DNA from: Methylorubrum populi
GTDB lineage: Bacteria > Pseudomonadota > Alphaproteobacteria > Rhizobiales > Beijerinckiaceae
DNA length: 64,000 nucleotides
Assembly: GCF_002355515.1 (NCBI RefSeq)
Contig: NZ_AP014809.1
Location: forward strand, 650,001-714,000
Reading direction: 5' to 3'
The notes beneath the pieces are model-generated. The model was not told the origin of the DNA, made no database searches, and worked only from the letters and a program-made list of their open reading frames with translations. The position numbers and the translations under genes were made by a program. Of the stretch, positions 17,135-27,780 are shown in pieces (position 1 is the stretch's first letter; every line of letters starts with the position of its first letter).

Positions 17135-18409
17135 TTACTCCGCCGCGGCGGCCTTCGCGGCCGGTCGCCGTCCCGGTCGATAGACGGTCATCGGCTCCTC
17201 GAACCCATCGAGGGCATGGCTACCGAGCGGCTCCGGATCGCCCCAGAGGAAGTCGACGAACGGCTTCGACATCAGGAGCGGCTCCTGAAGCGTGCGGTTG
17301 AGCCGCGCGAGGCGGCTCGCGAGGTTTACGTCCCGGCCGATCACGGTGAAATCGAGCCGGGTGCCGGAGCCGACATTGCCGTAGGCCGCCTCGCCGTGAT
17401 GCAGGGCGATACCGGCATCGACCGCCGGCTCGCCCTCGCCGAAGCGTCCGACCGTGTTCGCCTCGGTGAGCGCGGCGAGCGCCGCTTCCGCGGCGGTGAG
17501 CGCGCTCTTGGCCGCGCCGCCGAGGTCATCGCCGGACTCGCGGAAGATCGCGAGAAGTCCGTCGCCGAGATATTTCAGCACCTCGCCGCCCTCCCGCTCG
17601 ATCGGTGGGACGAGGCAATCGAAGAAGGCATTCAGAAGATCGACCGCGCCCTCCGGCGTCCGGCCGGCGGACAGGCGGGTGTAATCGCGCATATCCGCGA
17701 ACAGGATCGCCGAGCGGATGCGACGCACCTGGCCGCGCCGGATGTCGCCTGACAGGATCGCCCGGTGCGGCTCGTCGCCGACATAGATGCGCAGCACCGT
17801 GTCGAGCTGCTTGTTGAGGAGTCGCATCTCCATCACCGCGGCGAGCGCGGGCATGACGAAGCGCAGGATCGCGATGTCGTCATCGCGAAAACCGCCCTCG
17901 GCACGCGTGGCGAAGGTGATGCCGTTCTTGGTGCCGTTGGTGAAGATCAGCGGGGCGATCAGGTAGTGCGTGTACCCGGCGGCCTTCAGTTCGGGGATAA
18001 TCGCGTAGGCGTCGTCGGCGGTCTCAGCGAGATCGAGACTCAGCCACTCGCCGGACTCGTGGACGGCGTAGAACGGGCTCACCTGATAGGCCTTCGTGGA
18101 GGCCTCGCCGTGAGGGAATAGCCGAACCGTCGAGCCGGCACCGCGCGTCCAGACGCGGCCGACGCCCGAATACTCGGAATGAAGCGTGTCGATGGCGGTG
18201 GAGGCGCGATCGATGGGAACGCCGATAGCGTTGAGACGCTCGGCAAGCCCGGCGAGCAGATCGTCGGCCTTGGGCAGGCGGGCGCCTTCGCCGAGCAACC
18301 AATCGCGGATGCCAACGCAGGGTTGAAGGGCTCCGAACGGGACGTCCTCGGCTTCCGATCCGTCGGCAAGAGCCGTCGGCGTTGGTCTCGGGGCGTCGGC
18401 GTCGCGCAT
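17135..18409 (-). CDS. Class III adenylate/guanylate cyclase with N-terminal sensor-like region
   Basis: A 424-residue protein. The C-terminal class III cyclase homology domain starts near residue 230: AILFADMRDYTRL has the first metal-binding Asp, GEVLKYLGDGLLAIF the second, and LDFTVIGRDVNLASRL the transition-state region. It converts ATP or GTP to the cyclic nucleotide. The N-terminal half has no membrane helix and contains GAF-like stretches (SPFYAVHESGEWLSLDL, HYLIAPLIFTNGTKNGITF). The ATG at 18409 is preferred; the upstream 45 codons are Arg/Ser-rich and have no motif. Base specificity cannot be fixed by eye. It is monocistronic. Confidence 0.88.
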   Translation of the reverse strand: MRDADAPRPTPTALADGSEAEDVPFGALQPCVGIRDWLLGEGARLPKADDLLAGLAERLNAIGVPIDRASTAIDTLHSEYSGVGRVWTRGAGSTVRLFPHGEASTKAYQVSPFYAVHESGEWLSLDLAETADDAYAIIPELKAAGYTHYLIAPLIFTNGTKNGITFATRAEGGFRDDDIAILRFVMPALAAVMEMRLLNKQLDTVLRIYVGDEPHRAILSGDIRRGQVRRIRSAILFADMRDYTRLSAGRTPEGAVDLLNAFFDCLVPPIEREGGEVLKYLGDGLLAIFRESGDDLGGAAKSALTAAEAALAALTEANTVGRFGEGEPAVDAGIALHHGEAAYGNVGSGTRLDFTVIGRDVNLASRLARLNRTLQEPLLMSKPFVDFLWGDPEPLGSHALDGFEEPMTVYRPGRRPAAKAAAAE

Positions 18410-18766
18410 CGGGGGAAGGTGGGTCCTCGGATCGCCAAAGCAAGGCTTCGCGCCGGTCACGCGATGCGTCGAACTCCGTGACCGGAGACGGCTTCCCCCG
18501 GCGAGCCAACTGATTACAGGGCAAGCTTGGCCGCATCGCGACACCGGCGCCGGGCCATGCGGACAGGATGGACGCAGTGAGGCAATCGGATCAAGTGGTT
18601 TCGATCGGTCGACCGTCTACAAAATGACAGAGCGACGATGATGCCATGACAGCCCTCGAGAAAACGCGCCTGCGAAGTTTCAGCAAAACGCTGCACTTGC
18701 TAAGGCCTCGAATGCCTCCGATAAAAGGGCAATTCACGTCGATTAAGTTTCCCTGTCGTTCATCGC
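18410..18766. other. 357-bp intergenic region between divergent cyclase and AraC genes
   Basis: No convincing gene is seen here. The region is noticeably less GC-rich than its surroundings from 18600 to 18766 and must hold the promoters of both divergent genes. No palindrome strong enough to call an operator was found. Confidence 0.5.
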
Positions 18767-19503
18767 GTGTCACATCAATCTTTCATTTTCTCGTCGGAAA
18801 CCGACGGCTTCGAGGGCTATCACGCGCTTTACGCGAGCGGCAGCGATGTTTCCGCAACCGGCACACCGTTTCACGCACGGGTGCAGGCGTATCGGTTCGA
18901 CCGGATGAACGTGTTCGAGCGTGCCTTGAGCGGCGTCGAGCATCGACGCGACCTGCCTCGCGTGCGACGCGACGGTTTCGATCACTTCACGCTCCAATAC
19001 CTGCGCCGCGGCACCTTCCATGGAGGTGCCCTCGACGCCGAGCGCCGCCTCAGCCCCGGCGACATCATTCTGTTCGACCTGACCCGTCCCCAGCGCACCC
19101 GGCTCGAATCGGCGCGCACCGTCACCGTGAGCCTGAGCCGGGAGCTCGTCGAAGCAGCACTGCCCGAGGCGAGCCGCTATCATGGGCAGATCCTGCCCGA
19201 GGCGGTGTCGGGGTTGCTCGGCGATCTGATGGGCTCGCTCGCCCGGCGGGCCGGCGCGACGCCGCCGGGCAGTGCGGCGAGCACCGCCCGCGCGCTGACC
19301 GAGTTGCTGGCCGGCGTGCTCGGGCAGGTCACGCCCGACGACGAAGCCGCGGGCTCGGTCATCGCCGATCTGCGGAGGCGGCGCGCGGAGGTGTTCATCG
19401 AAGCGCGGCTGAACGACCCGTCGCTGGACGTCTCGATGGTTGCGCGGGGGGCCGGGCTGTCGCGCAGCGCGCTCTATCGCCTGTTCGAGCCGATGGGGGG
19501 CGT

Positions 19504-19511
19504 CGCGCAGC
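19504..19511. repeat. 8-bp target-site duplication (left copy)
   Basis: CGCGCAGC at 19504-19511 is repeated exactly at 20834-20841, directly abutting both ends of the insertion sequence. Eight-bp duplications are usual for the IS256 family. Confidence 0.95.
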
Positions 19512-19543
19512 GGGACTGTCAGGATTTCCGTGTGTGGCCGGGC
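19512..19543 (+). repeat. Left terminal inverted repeat of the IS256-type element
   Basis: A 32-bp repeat beginning GGGACTGTCAGGATTTCC and ending GGCCGGGC; identical over all 32 bp to the reverse complement of 20802-20833. Confidence 0.95.
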
Positions 19544-19552
19544 GGTTGATCA

Positions 19553-20776
19553 TCAGGCCGCCATGGCTCTGATGAAACGTTCGCCGAAGATCACGGCAAA
19601 TTGCGCCTTCGCCATGGTCCACTCACGTGGTGGCATCTTCCACTCTTTCTCCGACCGATTCAAGATCAGGTAGAGCAGCTTGGTGGCGGCCTCGTCGCTG
19701 GGGAAGTGTCCCCTGGCCCTGACAGCCCGCCTGAGCTTCGAGTTCAAAGCTTCGATGGCGTTCGTAGTGTAGATGATCCGGCGGACCTCGTCGGGGAACG
19801 CAAAAAACGGGATCACCTCGCCCCAGGCGCGCCGCCAGCTCTGGCCGATGGCGGGATAGCGCTGCCCCCAAGGGCCAGCCTCAAATGCTGTCAGCGCCTT
19901 TTCGGCGGCATCTGCGTCGGTGGCACGGTAAATCTCCTTGAGCGCGCTGGCGAGGTTCTTTCGGTCCTTCCAGGAGACGAAGTCCATCGAGTTGCGCAGC
20001 AGGTGAACGATGCAGGTCTGGACGATCGCATCGGGGAACACTGCGGTGATCGCATCGGGAAAGCCCTTCAGGCCGTCAACGACGGCCAGCAGGATGTCTT
20101 CAACGCCACGGTTGCGAAGCTCGTTCATCACCCGAAGCCAGAACTTGGCACCCTCATTCTGCTCGAGCCACAAGCCGAGCACCTCCTTTGCGCCGTCGGC
20201 GCGGACGCCCAGCGCAATGTGGATCGCCTTGTTGCGCACCATGCCCTCGTCGCGGATCTTGACCCGGATCGCGTCGAAGAAGACCAGCGGGTAAACCGGA
20301 TCGAGCGGCCGCTGCTGCCAAGTGGCGACCTCATCGAGCACGGCGTCGGTCACCGTGCTAATCAAATCGGGTGAGACGTCGATGCCGTATAGATCGTGCA
20401 GGTGCCTGGTGATCTCGCGGGTGCTCATGCCGCGCGCGTACATCGACACGATCTTGTCGTCGAAGCCGGGAAAGCGGCGTTGATACTTGGCGATCAACTG
20501 CGGGTCGAAGCTCGACTGGCGATCGCGCGGCACGTCGATCGCCAACTTGCCGGTGTCGGTCATTACCGTCTTCCGACCGTAGCCGTTGCGCATGTTGCCG
20601 GCGCCGTCTTCGCCAGCGAGGTGGTGATCCATCTCCGCATTCAGGGCACGCTCTGTCAGCGCCTTCTTCAGCGAATCGAGCAGACCGCCCTGCTCGAAGG
20701 CGGCACTGGCAGTGCCGCCCGCCAAAAGCTGATCGAGAAGCTCATTCGGTATGGCAGGTTCTTTGCGTCGTGACAT
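19553..20776 (-). CDS. IS256-family transposase
   Basis: A 407-residue transposase with the Mutator/IS256 features: GNMRNGYGRKTVMTDTG near the N-terminus and the DDE catalytic region. The first Asp is in VFFDAIRVKIRDEG, the second in LLAVVDGLKGFPDAI, and the Glu in TTNAIEALNSKLRRAVR. The ATG at 20776 lies 57 bp inside the right end. The gene fills the element and is uninterrupted, so it is probably functional. Confidence 0.96.
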   Translation of the reverse strand: MSRRKEPAIPNELLDQLLAGGTASAAFEQGGLLDSLKKALTERALNAEMDHHLAGEDGAGNMRNGYGRKTVMTDTGKLAIDVPRDRQSSFDPQLIAKYQRRFPGFDDKIVSMYARGMSTREITRHLHDLYGIDVSPDLISTVTDAVLDEVATWQQRPLDPVYPLVFFDAIRVKIRDEGMVRNKAIHIALGVRADGAKEVLGLWLEQNEGAKFWLRVMNELRNRGVEDILLAVVDGLKGFPDAITAVFPDAIVQTCIVHLLRNSMDFVSWKDRKNLASALKEIYRATDADAAEKALTAFEAGPWGQRYPAIGQSWRRAWGEVIPFFAFPDEVRRIIYTTNAIEALNSKLRRAVRARGHFPSDEAATKLLYLILNRSEKEWKMPPREWTMAKAQFAVIFGERFIRAMAA

Positions 20777-20801
20777 AGTGGGACTCCTTGTTGCCCATTA
20801 T

Positions 20802-20833
20802 GCCCGGCCACACACGGAAATCCTGACAGTCCC
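20802..20833 (-). repeat. Right terminal inverted repeat of the IS256-type element
   Basis: A perfect 32-bp inverted match to 19512-19543; ends in ...GACAGTCCC at 20833. Confidence 0.95.
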
Positions 20834-20841
20834 CGCGCAGC
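20834..20841. repeat. 8-bp target-site duplication (right copy)
   Basis: CGCGCAGC, identical to 19504-19511 on the other side of the element. Confidence 0.95.
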
Positions 20842-21101
20842 ACATCCTGACCCGTCGCCTCGAACGGTTGAGCGCAGCGCTGCGCAACGCGAGCGAGACG
20901 CGCTCGATCACCACCCTGACCTTCGATCACGGCTTTGCCAGCGAGAGCCATTGCAGCCGCGCCTTCCGCGGCACGTTCGGCCTGCCGCCGGGCCGCTATC
21001 GCGCCGAGATGCGCCATCCGCGGGCAGACGGCCGGAGCGAGCCTCCGCCCGGCGGGAGCGCCGCGAGCCTGATGTCCGCGTGGTCGCGCGACCTCGCATG
21101 A
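20842..21101 (+). pseudogene. AraC-family regulator, 3' part
   Basis: The continuation of the gene that begins at 18767: HILTRRLERLSAALRNAS, then the second AraC helix-turn-helix SITTLTFDHGFASESHCSRA and the signature end FRGTFGLPPGRYRAEMR. It lacks its own start signal, so it should not be expressed as a regulator. It stops at 21101, 4 bp before the likely TTG start of the MFS transporter. Insertion could therefore also be polar on the transporter, or the IS could drive it. Confidence 0.9.
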
Positions 21102-21105
21102 CCCT

Positions 21106-22461
21106 TTGATCCCGTCAGCCGCCAAAGCCACGCCCCCGGCGACGATGCCCGCGCAAGCCGGACTCGCGGGATGGCCGCTCGTCGCGTTGCTCGCGACGAT
21201 CCAGCTCGCGGCCTTCAGCGATCGCTTCCTCCTTACCCTGGTCGCGACGCCGCTCAAGCAGGCTCTGGCCTTGAGCGATACCCAACTCGGGCTCCTTCAG
21301 GGCTCGGCCTTCGCCCTGCCCTACGCGCTCGCCCTGCCGCTGCTCGGCATCGTGGCCGATAGCGGTCGCCAGCGCGGCCTTCTCGTTGGGGGCGTCCTGC
21401 TGTGGAGTGCGGCGACCTTCGCCAATGGCCTCGCGGGCGGATTCAGCGCGTTGCTCGCGGCGCGGCTAATTCTGGGGCTCGGCCAATCCGCGTTCGGCCC
21501 GGCCGCGCTGTCGCTGATGAGCCTGCATCTGCGCCCGGACCGGCTCGGACGCGGCCTCTCGGCGCTCACCGCCGCTGCCACGCTCGGGCGCAGCGTCGCC
21601 CTGCTCGCGGGCGGCGCCGTGCTGGCGTGGCTGACCGCGCGCGGCGGACTCGCGCCCCCGGCGCTCGGATCGCTCGCCCCATGGCAGGCCCTGCTCGTGC
21701 TCGCCGCGTTGCCGAACGTCATCCTCGCCATCCTCGTCCTGCGCATCCGGCCCAGTCCGCGCGTCGCCACCCCGATCCGGTGGGGAGGGGAGCGGCGCCT
21801 CCGTCGCGGACCGTCGCTCCGGGACGCCCTGGCCTGGATCGGGCGGCGGAGGAGGACGTACCTGCCGCACGCCGCCGCCGCCACGGCCGCGGTGCTGATG
21901 ACGCAGACCCTGACCGCCTGGGCCCCGACCTTCTACGTCCGCGCCTTCGGCTTCAGCCCGGCGGAGAGCGGCCTGCGCCTCGGCCTCCTCGTGCTGATCG
22001 CGGCGCCGCTCGGCCACGCTGCGGGCGGGTTCGCCCTCGACCGGATGCGCAGCGCCGGGCGAGCGGACGCGGCGCCGTTGCTGCTCGCGCTCGGACTGGC
22101 CCTGGCCCTGCCGATGACCGCGCTCGCGAGCCTGAGCCCCGACCTTCCGCTGTCACTCGTCGGATTCGCCGGCCTCGTGGCGTTGCTCGGCTTCACCAGC
22201 CCGCCGGGCCTTGCCGGCATCCAGATCCTGACGCCGCGAGCGCTTCGCGGGCGGGTCAACGCCCTCTTCCTCGCCACGGTCACCCTGGCGGGCTACGGCC
22301 TCGGACCGCTCCTCGTCGGCCTTCTGAGCGACCATTTGTTCGGGGAGGCGGGCCTGGGCTTGGCCCTCCTCGCCGTCTACGCGCCGGTGGGCGGTCTGGG
22401 TGCCGTGGCCGCCCTGGCCGCCCGCCGCGCCTGGGGCCCGATCCGCCGGAGCACCCGCTGA
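21106..22461 (+). CDS. MFS transporter (Spinster-like)
   Basis: A 451-residue inner-membrane protein with about 12 hydrophobic segments. Its first MFS signature loop is between helices 2 and 3 (GIVADSGRQRGLLVGG), with ARLILGLGQSAFGPAALS in helix 4. A central cytoplasmic loop (RGPSLRDALAWIGRRRRTY) splits the two halves. The opening LATIQLAAFSDRFLLTLVATPLK resembles spinster-type MFS carriers. The start is uncertain: TTG at 21106 abuts the AraC stop, and ATG at 21145 would remove 13 residues. It was probably co-transcribed with the intact AraC gene and controlled by it. The substrate is unknown. Confidence 0.85.
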   Translation: MIPSAAKATPPATMPAQAGLAGWPLVALLATIQLAAFSDRFLLTLVATPLKQALALSDTQLGLLQGSAFALPYALALPLLGIVADSGRQRGLLVGGVLLWSAATFANGLAGGFSALLAARLILGLGQSAFGPAALSLMSLHLRPDRLGRGLSALTAAATLGRSVALLAGGAVLAWLTARGGLAPPALGSLAPWQALLVLAALPNVILAILVLRIRPSPRVATPIRWGGERRLRRGPSLRDALAWIGRRRRTYLPHAAAATAAVLMTQTLTAWAPTFYVRAFGFSPAESGLRLGLLVLIAAPLGHAAGGFALDRMRSAGRADAAPLLLALGLALALPMTALASLSPDLPLSLVGFAGLVALLGFTSPPGLAGIQILTPRALRGRVNALFLATVTLAGYGLGPLLVGLLSDHLFGEAGLGLALLAVYAPVGGLGAVAALAARRAWGPIRRSTR

Positions 22462-22469
22462 AACGAGAA

Positions 22470-22491
22470 CGGCCGCCCCGAAGGGCGGCCG
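22470..22491 (-). terminator. Bidirectional hairpin between MFS gene and rpoD
   Basis: A 9-bp perfect stem, C-GGCCGCCC at 22470-22478 with GGGCGGCC-G at 22483-22491, and a 4-nt loop. On the minus strand it is followed by TTCTCGTTT, so it serves best as the rpoD terminator. It also lies 9 bp after the convergent MFS stop. Confidence 0.75.
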
Positions 22492-22505
22492 GTTCGTCGT
22501 CCGGA

Positions 22506-24509
<2,004 letters not shown>

Positions 24510-24712
24510 GCTCAGCCTATTGTTCTCGTGGCGGCGCCGCAGGCTGAGCCCGCGCGCTCCGCGAAAGACCCGTCGCAATGTCGTGGAATGGCGCGCTTGT
24601 CGAGTGCCCGCGCCGATTCTCGTTGCATTCGCTCTAACTTGCCGTGCGTTGACCGACCGTTAACCAAGTCGGCCCTCCGCCGCCGTCACCCTTCGGTCAC
24701 GCCGGCACGAAT

Positions 24713-26641
24713 TCATTCCTCCTGAGAGACCTCCGCTTCCGCCTCGGCCGCGGCGATCACCGCCAATTGCTGCTGTACGTCGCACAGCCAAGCGAAATTG
24801 GCCTCGGACCCATCCTCGGCAAGAGCTCTCTCAGCTTGGTGGAGTTCGCTATGTAGCGCGCCCGTCTGCCGGTGCAAGATCACGGCTTGATGCAGCGTAT
24901 GTTCCAGGCGCTGGGAGTCGGCGTTCGGATCGAGCATCCAGCGGTCGCCGGGATTGACCAGGGCGAGCAACCTCGCATGCGCCTCCTCCAGGCCGGCCCG
25001 GCGCAGCCGCGCCTCCAGCAATTCGGGCTCCGGCGTGCCGGCCTCCGCCGCTCGGTCGAGCAGCAGCGCACGCAGCGCGCTGGCATCCGGATTGACGAGT
25101 TCGAGGGCGGCGAGCGCCTCCTCCTCGATCCCGAGCAGTTCCGGATGCGCGAGCAGGCTCATGACGATCATCGCCTCGCGCTTGGCCGCGCGTCCGCCGG
25201 CCGCGGGCACGGGCGCCGCCGTCTTCAGCAGCGGATCGAAGCCGGTGGTGATGCGCGGCGAAGGCGGCGGGTCGCCGGGGCGGGGCCGGCGCTGGAACGG
25301 CGCGCTGCGCGGTCCGGCGGCCCGTCCGCCGGTCGCGCCCTCGGATCGTCCGCCGGAAAACTCCCGCGCCCGGCCGCCGGACAGGCCCCGCAGGCGATCC
25401 TCGATGTCGTCGCGGTAGAACCGGCGCACGGTCTCGTCGCGGATGCCGGCCACCGCCTCCCTCAGGGTCCGGGCGAGTCCGGCCCGGCGCTCGGGCGTGT
25501 CGAGGGTGACCGCCTCGGTCTCGCGGGCCCACAGCATCTCGACCAGCGGTCGCGCACCCGATAGCACCGCCTCGATCGCCGAGGGGCCGCTGGCGCGCAT
25601 CAGATCGTCGGGGTCCTGACCCTGCGGCAGCAGGGCGATGCGCAGGGATTTCCCGGGCTCCAGCATCGGCAGGGCGACGTCGAGCGCGCGGAAGGCGGCG
25701 CGCTGGCCCGCCCCGTCGCCGTCGAAGCACAGGATCGGCTCGTCGGCGTGCCGCCAGAGCAGGGCGAGCTGGTCCTCGGTCAGCGCCGTGCCGAGCGGCG
25801 CCACCGTCTCCGGATAGCCGGCGATCGTCATGGCGATGACGTCGACATAGCCCTCCACCGCGATGATGCGGCTGCGGTCGTGCGCGCTCTTGCGGGCGGC
25901 GTGGAGGTTGTAGAGCATCCGCCCCTTGTGGAAGAGCGGCGTCTCCGGCGAGTTCATGTACTTCGCCTTGGCGTCCGCCTGCATCGCCCGGCCGCCGAAG
26001 GCGACGACCCGGCCGCGGATGTCGAGGATCGGAAACATGATCCGGTCGCGGAACTTGTCGTAGGGGACGCTCACCCCCTCGGGCGCCGTGAGCAGTCCGA
26101 GTTCGAGCATCAGGTCGCGATCGACGCCCTTGCCCGCGAGGTAGTCGCGCAGGGCGTAGCGCCCGGACAGGGAATAGCCGAGCCGGAATTTCTGGCGCGT
26201 GGCCTCGCTCAAGGCGCGGCGGTCGAGATAGGCCCGCGCCTCGCCGCCGGCGGAACCGCGCAACTGCTCCTCGAAATAGGCGGCGGCGAGTTCCATGACC
26301 TCGATGGCGCCCTTGCGCCGCTCCTCGGCCTGCTCGCTCTCCACCGTCATCTTCGGCAGGGCGACGCCCGCCTCGCCGGCGAGTCGCTCGACGGCCTCGG
26401 GGAAGCTCAAGCCCTCCGTCTCCATGACGAACTTGAAGATATCGCCGTGCTTGCCGGACGAGAAGCAGTGATAGAACTGCTTCTGGTCGTTGACGTAGAA
26501 TGAGGGTGTCTTCTCGGAATTGAACGGTGACAGGCCGCGCCATTCGCGGCCCGCCTTCTTCAGCCGCACCCGGCGGCCGACCACCTCGGAGGCGGGAACG
26601 CGGGCGCGGATCTCTTCGAGGATGTGGGGCGGGTAGCGCAC
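24713..26641 (-). CDS. dnaG: DNA primase DnaG with degenerate zinc-binding motif
   Basis: A 642-residue replicative primase. The N-terminal zinc-ribbon region reads LSPFNSEKTPSFYVNDQ and FYHCFSSGKHGDIF; the canonical CHC2 motif (CPFH...CFGC) has lost three cysteines, keeping only the YHC cysteine and one His. The catalytic core is intact: IIAVEGYVDVIAMTIAG (TOPRIM) and ILCFDGDGAGQRA. A Pro/Arg-rich linker near residues 430-460 leads to a C-terminal helicase-binding region. The start is GTG at 26641 (MRYPPHILEEIRARVPASEV). It is followed by rpoD on the same strand. Confidence 0.95.
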   Translation of the reverse strand: MRYPPHILEEIRARVPASEVVGRRVRLKKAGREWRGLSPFNSEKTPSFYVNDQKQFYHCFSSGKHGDIFKFVMETEGLSFPEAVERLAGEAGVALPKMTVESEQAEERRKGAIEVMELAAAYFEEQLRGSAGGEARAYLDRRALSEATRQKFRLGYSLSGRYALRDYLAGKGVDRDLMLELGLLTAPEGVSVPYDKFRDRIMFPILDIRGRVVAFGGRAMQADAKAKYMNSPETPLFHKGRMLYNLHAARKSAHDRSRIIAVEGYVDVIAMTIAGYPETVAPLGTALTEDQLALLWRHADEPILCFDGDGAGQRAAFRALDVALPMLEPGKSLRIALLPQGQDPDDLMRASGPSAIEAVLSGARPLVEMLWARETEAVTLDTPERRAGLARTLREAVAGIRDETVRRFYRDDIEDRLRGLSGGRAREFSGGRSEGATGGRAAGPRSAPFQRRPRPGDPPPSPRITTGFDPLLKTAAPVPAAGGRAAKREAMIVMSLLAHPELLGIEEEALAALELVNPDASALRALLLDRAAEAGTPEPELLEARLRRAGLEEAHARLLALVNPGDRWMLDPNADSQRLEHTLHQAVILHRQTGALHSELHQAERALAEDGSEANFAWLCDVQQQLAVIAAAEAEAEVSQEE

Positions 26642-26786
26642 GGGGGCTCTGCCGGATGCGGATCAGGTGAGGGATCACTTGGACGACGAGGACCGGCCTC
26701 GGCCGGGCAATCTAGCGCAAGCCGCCTGCGGGAGTCTTAAGGCGTCCTGCGCGGAGCTTTCGCCGGAGCGATGCGTTGGCGGCCCG

Positions 26787-27770
26787 ATGACGGAGACCTC
26801 GCCCTTGCCCCACCGCGGCATCGCCCGCCGACCTCTCCTGGGCCTCGGCCTCCTCGGCGCGCTCGCCCCCATGCGCGCCCGTGAGGCACGAGCCTCCGAC
26901 GACCTTTCGGCCGTGCTCGATCCCTCCGCCCGGGTGGAGACCCTCTACGACGAAGGGGAGTGGTGCGAAGGGCCGGTCTGGGCGCCGACGCTCGGCGGCC
27001 TCATTTTCAGCGACGTGCGGCGCAACCGGATGATGCTGATCCGTGAGGGGAGCCGCGCCGAGGTGTTTCGCGAGCCGTCGAACAACGCCAACGGCAACGT
27101 CATCGACGGCGAGGGCCGCCTGGTTACCTGCGAGCACCGCACCTCGCGGGTGGTGCGTCGGGAGGCGGACGGCGCCATCACCGTGCTGGCGGAAAGCCAC
27201 GACGGGGGACGGCTCAACTCTCCCAACGACGCGGTGGTGGCCCGTGACGGCACGATCTGGTTCACCGATCCCACCTACGGCATCGATCAGGCCGAAGAAG
27301 GCACGCCGCGCCCTTCCGAGCAGAAGGGCCGGTTCGTGTTCCGTCTGGCGCCCGGCAGCTCGCTCGCGGTCGCGACGGACCGGTTCGTGCAGCCCAACGG
27401 ACTGGCCTTCTCGCCGGACGAGCGGATCCTCTACGTCAGCGAATCGGGCCGGCGCGAAGGCGCGCCCGCCGAGATCCGCGCGTTCGACGTCGCGGACGGG
27501 CGGATCTCGGGCGAGCGCCGCTTCGCCAGCGGATTCGAGGGCGTGCCGGACGGATTGAAGGTCGATACCGACGGCCGCGTCTATGCCGGAACCGGCGACG
27601 GGGTGCGGATCTGGGCCGCGGACGGGCGACCGCTCGGCCACATCCCGACCGAGGGCCCCTGCGCCAACATCGCCTTCGGCGGTGCCGACGGACGGCGGCT
27701 GTTCCTGTGCGCGGGCAGGCGGGTGCTGACCGTCGAGACCAAGGTCCGCGGCGCGGCAATCCGCACGTGA
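26787..27770 (+). CDS. Exported SMP-30/gluconolactonase-family beta-propeller
   Basis: A 327-residue protein. An N-terminal basic-hydrophobic leader (GIARRPLLGLGLLGALAPM, then RAREARAS) suggests export, with two adjacent Arg resembling a relaxed Tat signal. The six-bladed propeller has the metal-site motifs WCEGPVW (Glu), LNSPNDAVVARDG (Asn/Asp) and EGVPDGLKVD (Asp), and FTDPTYGI in the second blade. Family members hydrolyse sugar lactones. The ATG at 26787 is chosen because the earlier frame opens inside the dnaG upstream region. It is paired with the MRJP-like gene 10 bp downstream, so both are probably co-expressed. Confidence 0.86.
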   Translation: MTETSPLPHRGIARRPLLGLGLLGALAPMRAREARASDDLSAVLDPSARVETLYDEGEWCEGPVWAPTLGGLIFSDVRRNRMMLIREGSRAEVFREPSNNANGNVIDGEGRLVTCEHRTSRVVRREADGAITVLAESHDGGRLNSPNDAVVARDGTIWFTDPTYGIDQAEEGTPRPSEQKGRFVFRLAPGSSLAVATDRFVQPNGLAFSPDERILYVSESGRREGAPAEIRAFDVADGRISGERRFASGFEGVPDGLKVDTDGRVYAGTGDGVRIWAADGRPLGHIPTEGPCANIAFGGADGRRLFLCAGRRVLTVETKVRGAAIRT

Positions 27771-27780
27771 GGGGCCGCTC

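Larger units (their letters stand above)
18767..19549 (+). pseudogene. AraC-family regulator, 5' part (gene split by an insertion sequence)
   Basis: This is the first 248 codons of an AraC-type transcription factor, starting with GTG at 18767. It has a cupin-like N-terminal domain (LSPGDIILFDLTRPQRTRL) and the first helix-turn-helix (LDVSMVARGAGLSRSALYRL), leading into FEPMGGVAQ. After the insertion at 19512 the frame reads only 12 more codons of IS sequence to a stop at 19549. Removing the IS and one 8-bp repeat joins this to 20842 in frame, giving LFEPMGGVAQHILTRRLERL and a normal 334-residue protein. The interruption removes the second DNA-binding helix pair, so the product is very probably non-functional. 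Confidence 0.9.
19512..20833 (-). mobile_element. Complete IS256-family insertion sequence, 1,322 bp
   Basis: Bounded by perfect 32-bp terminal inverted repeats at 19512-19543 and 20802-20833, both beginning GGGACTGTCAGGATTTCC when read inward. It is flanked by the 8-bp direct repeat CGCGCAGC. It carries one intact transposase gene on the minus strand. The element sits inside an AraC-family gene whose frame is restored on precise excision. Perfect ends, perfect target duplication and an intact transposase indicate a recent insertion that may still be mobile. Confidence 0.97.
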
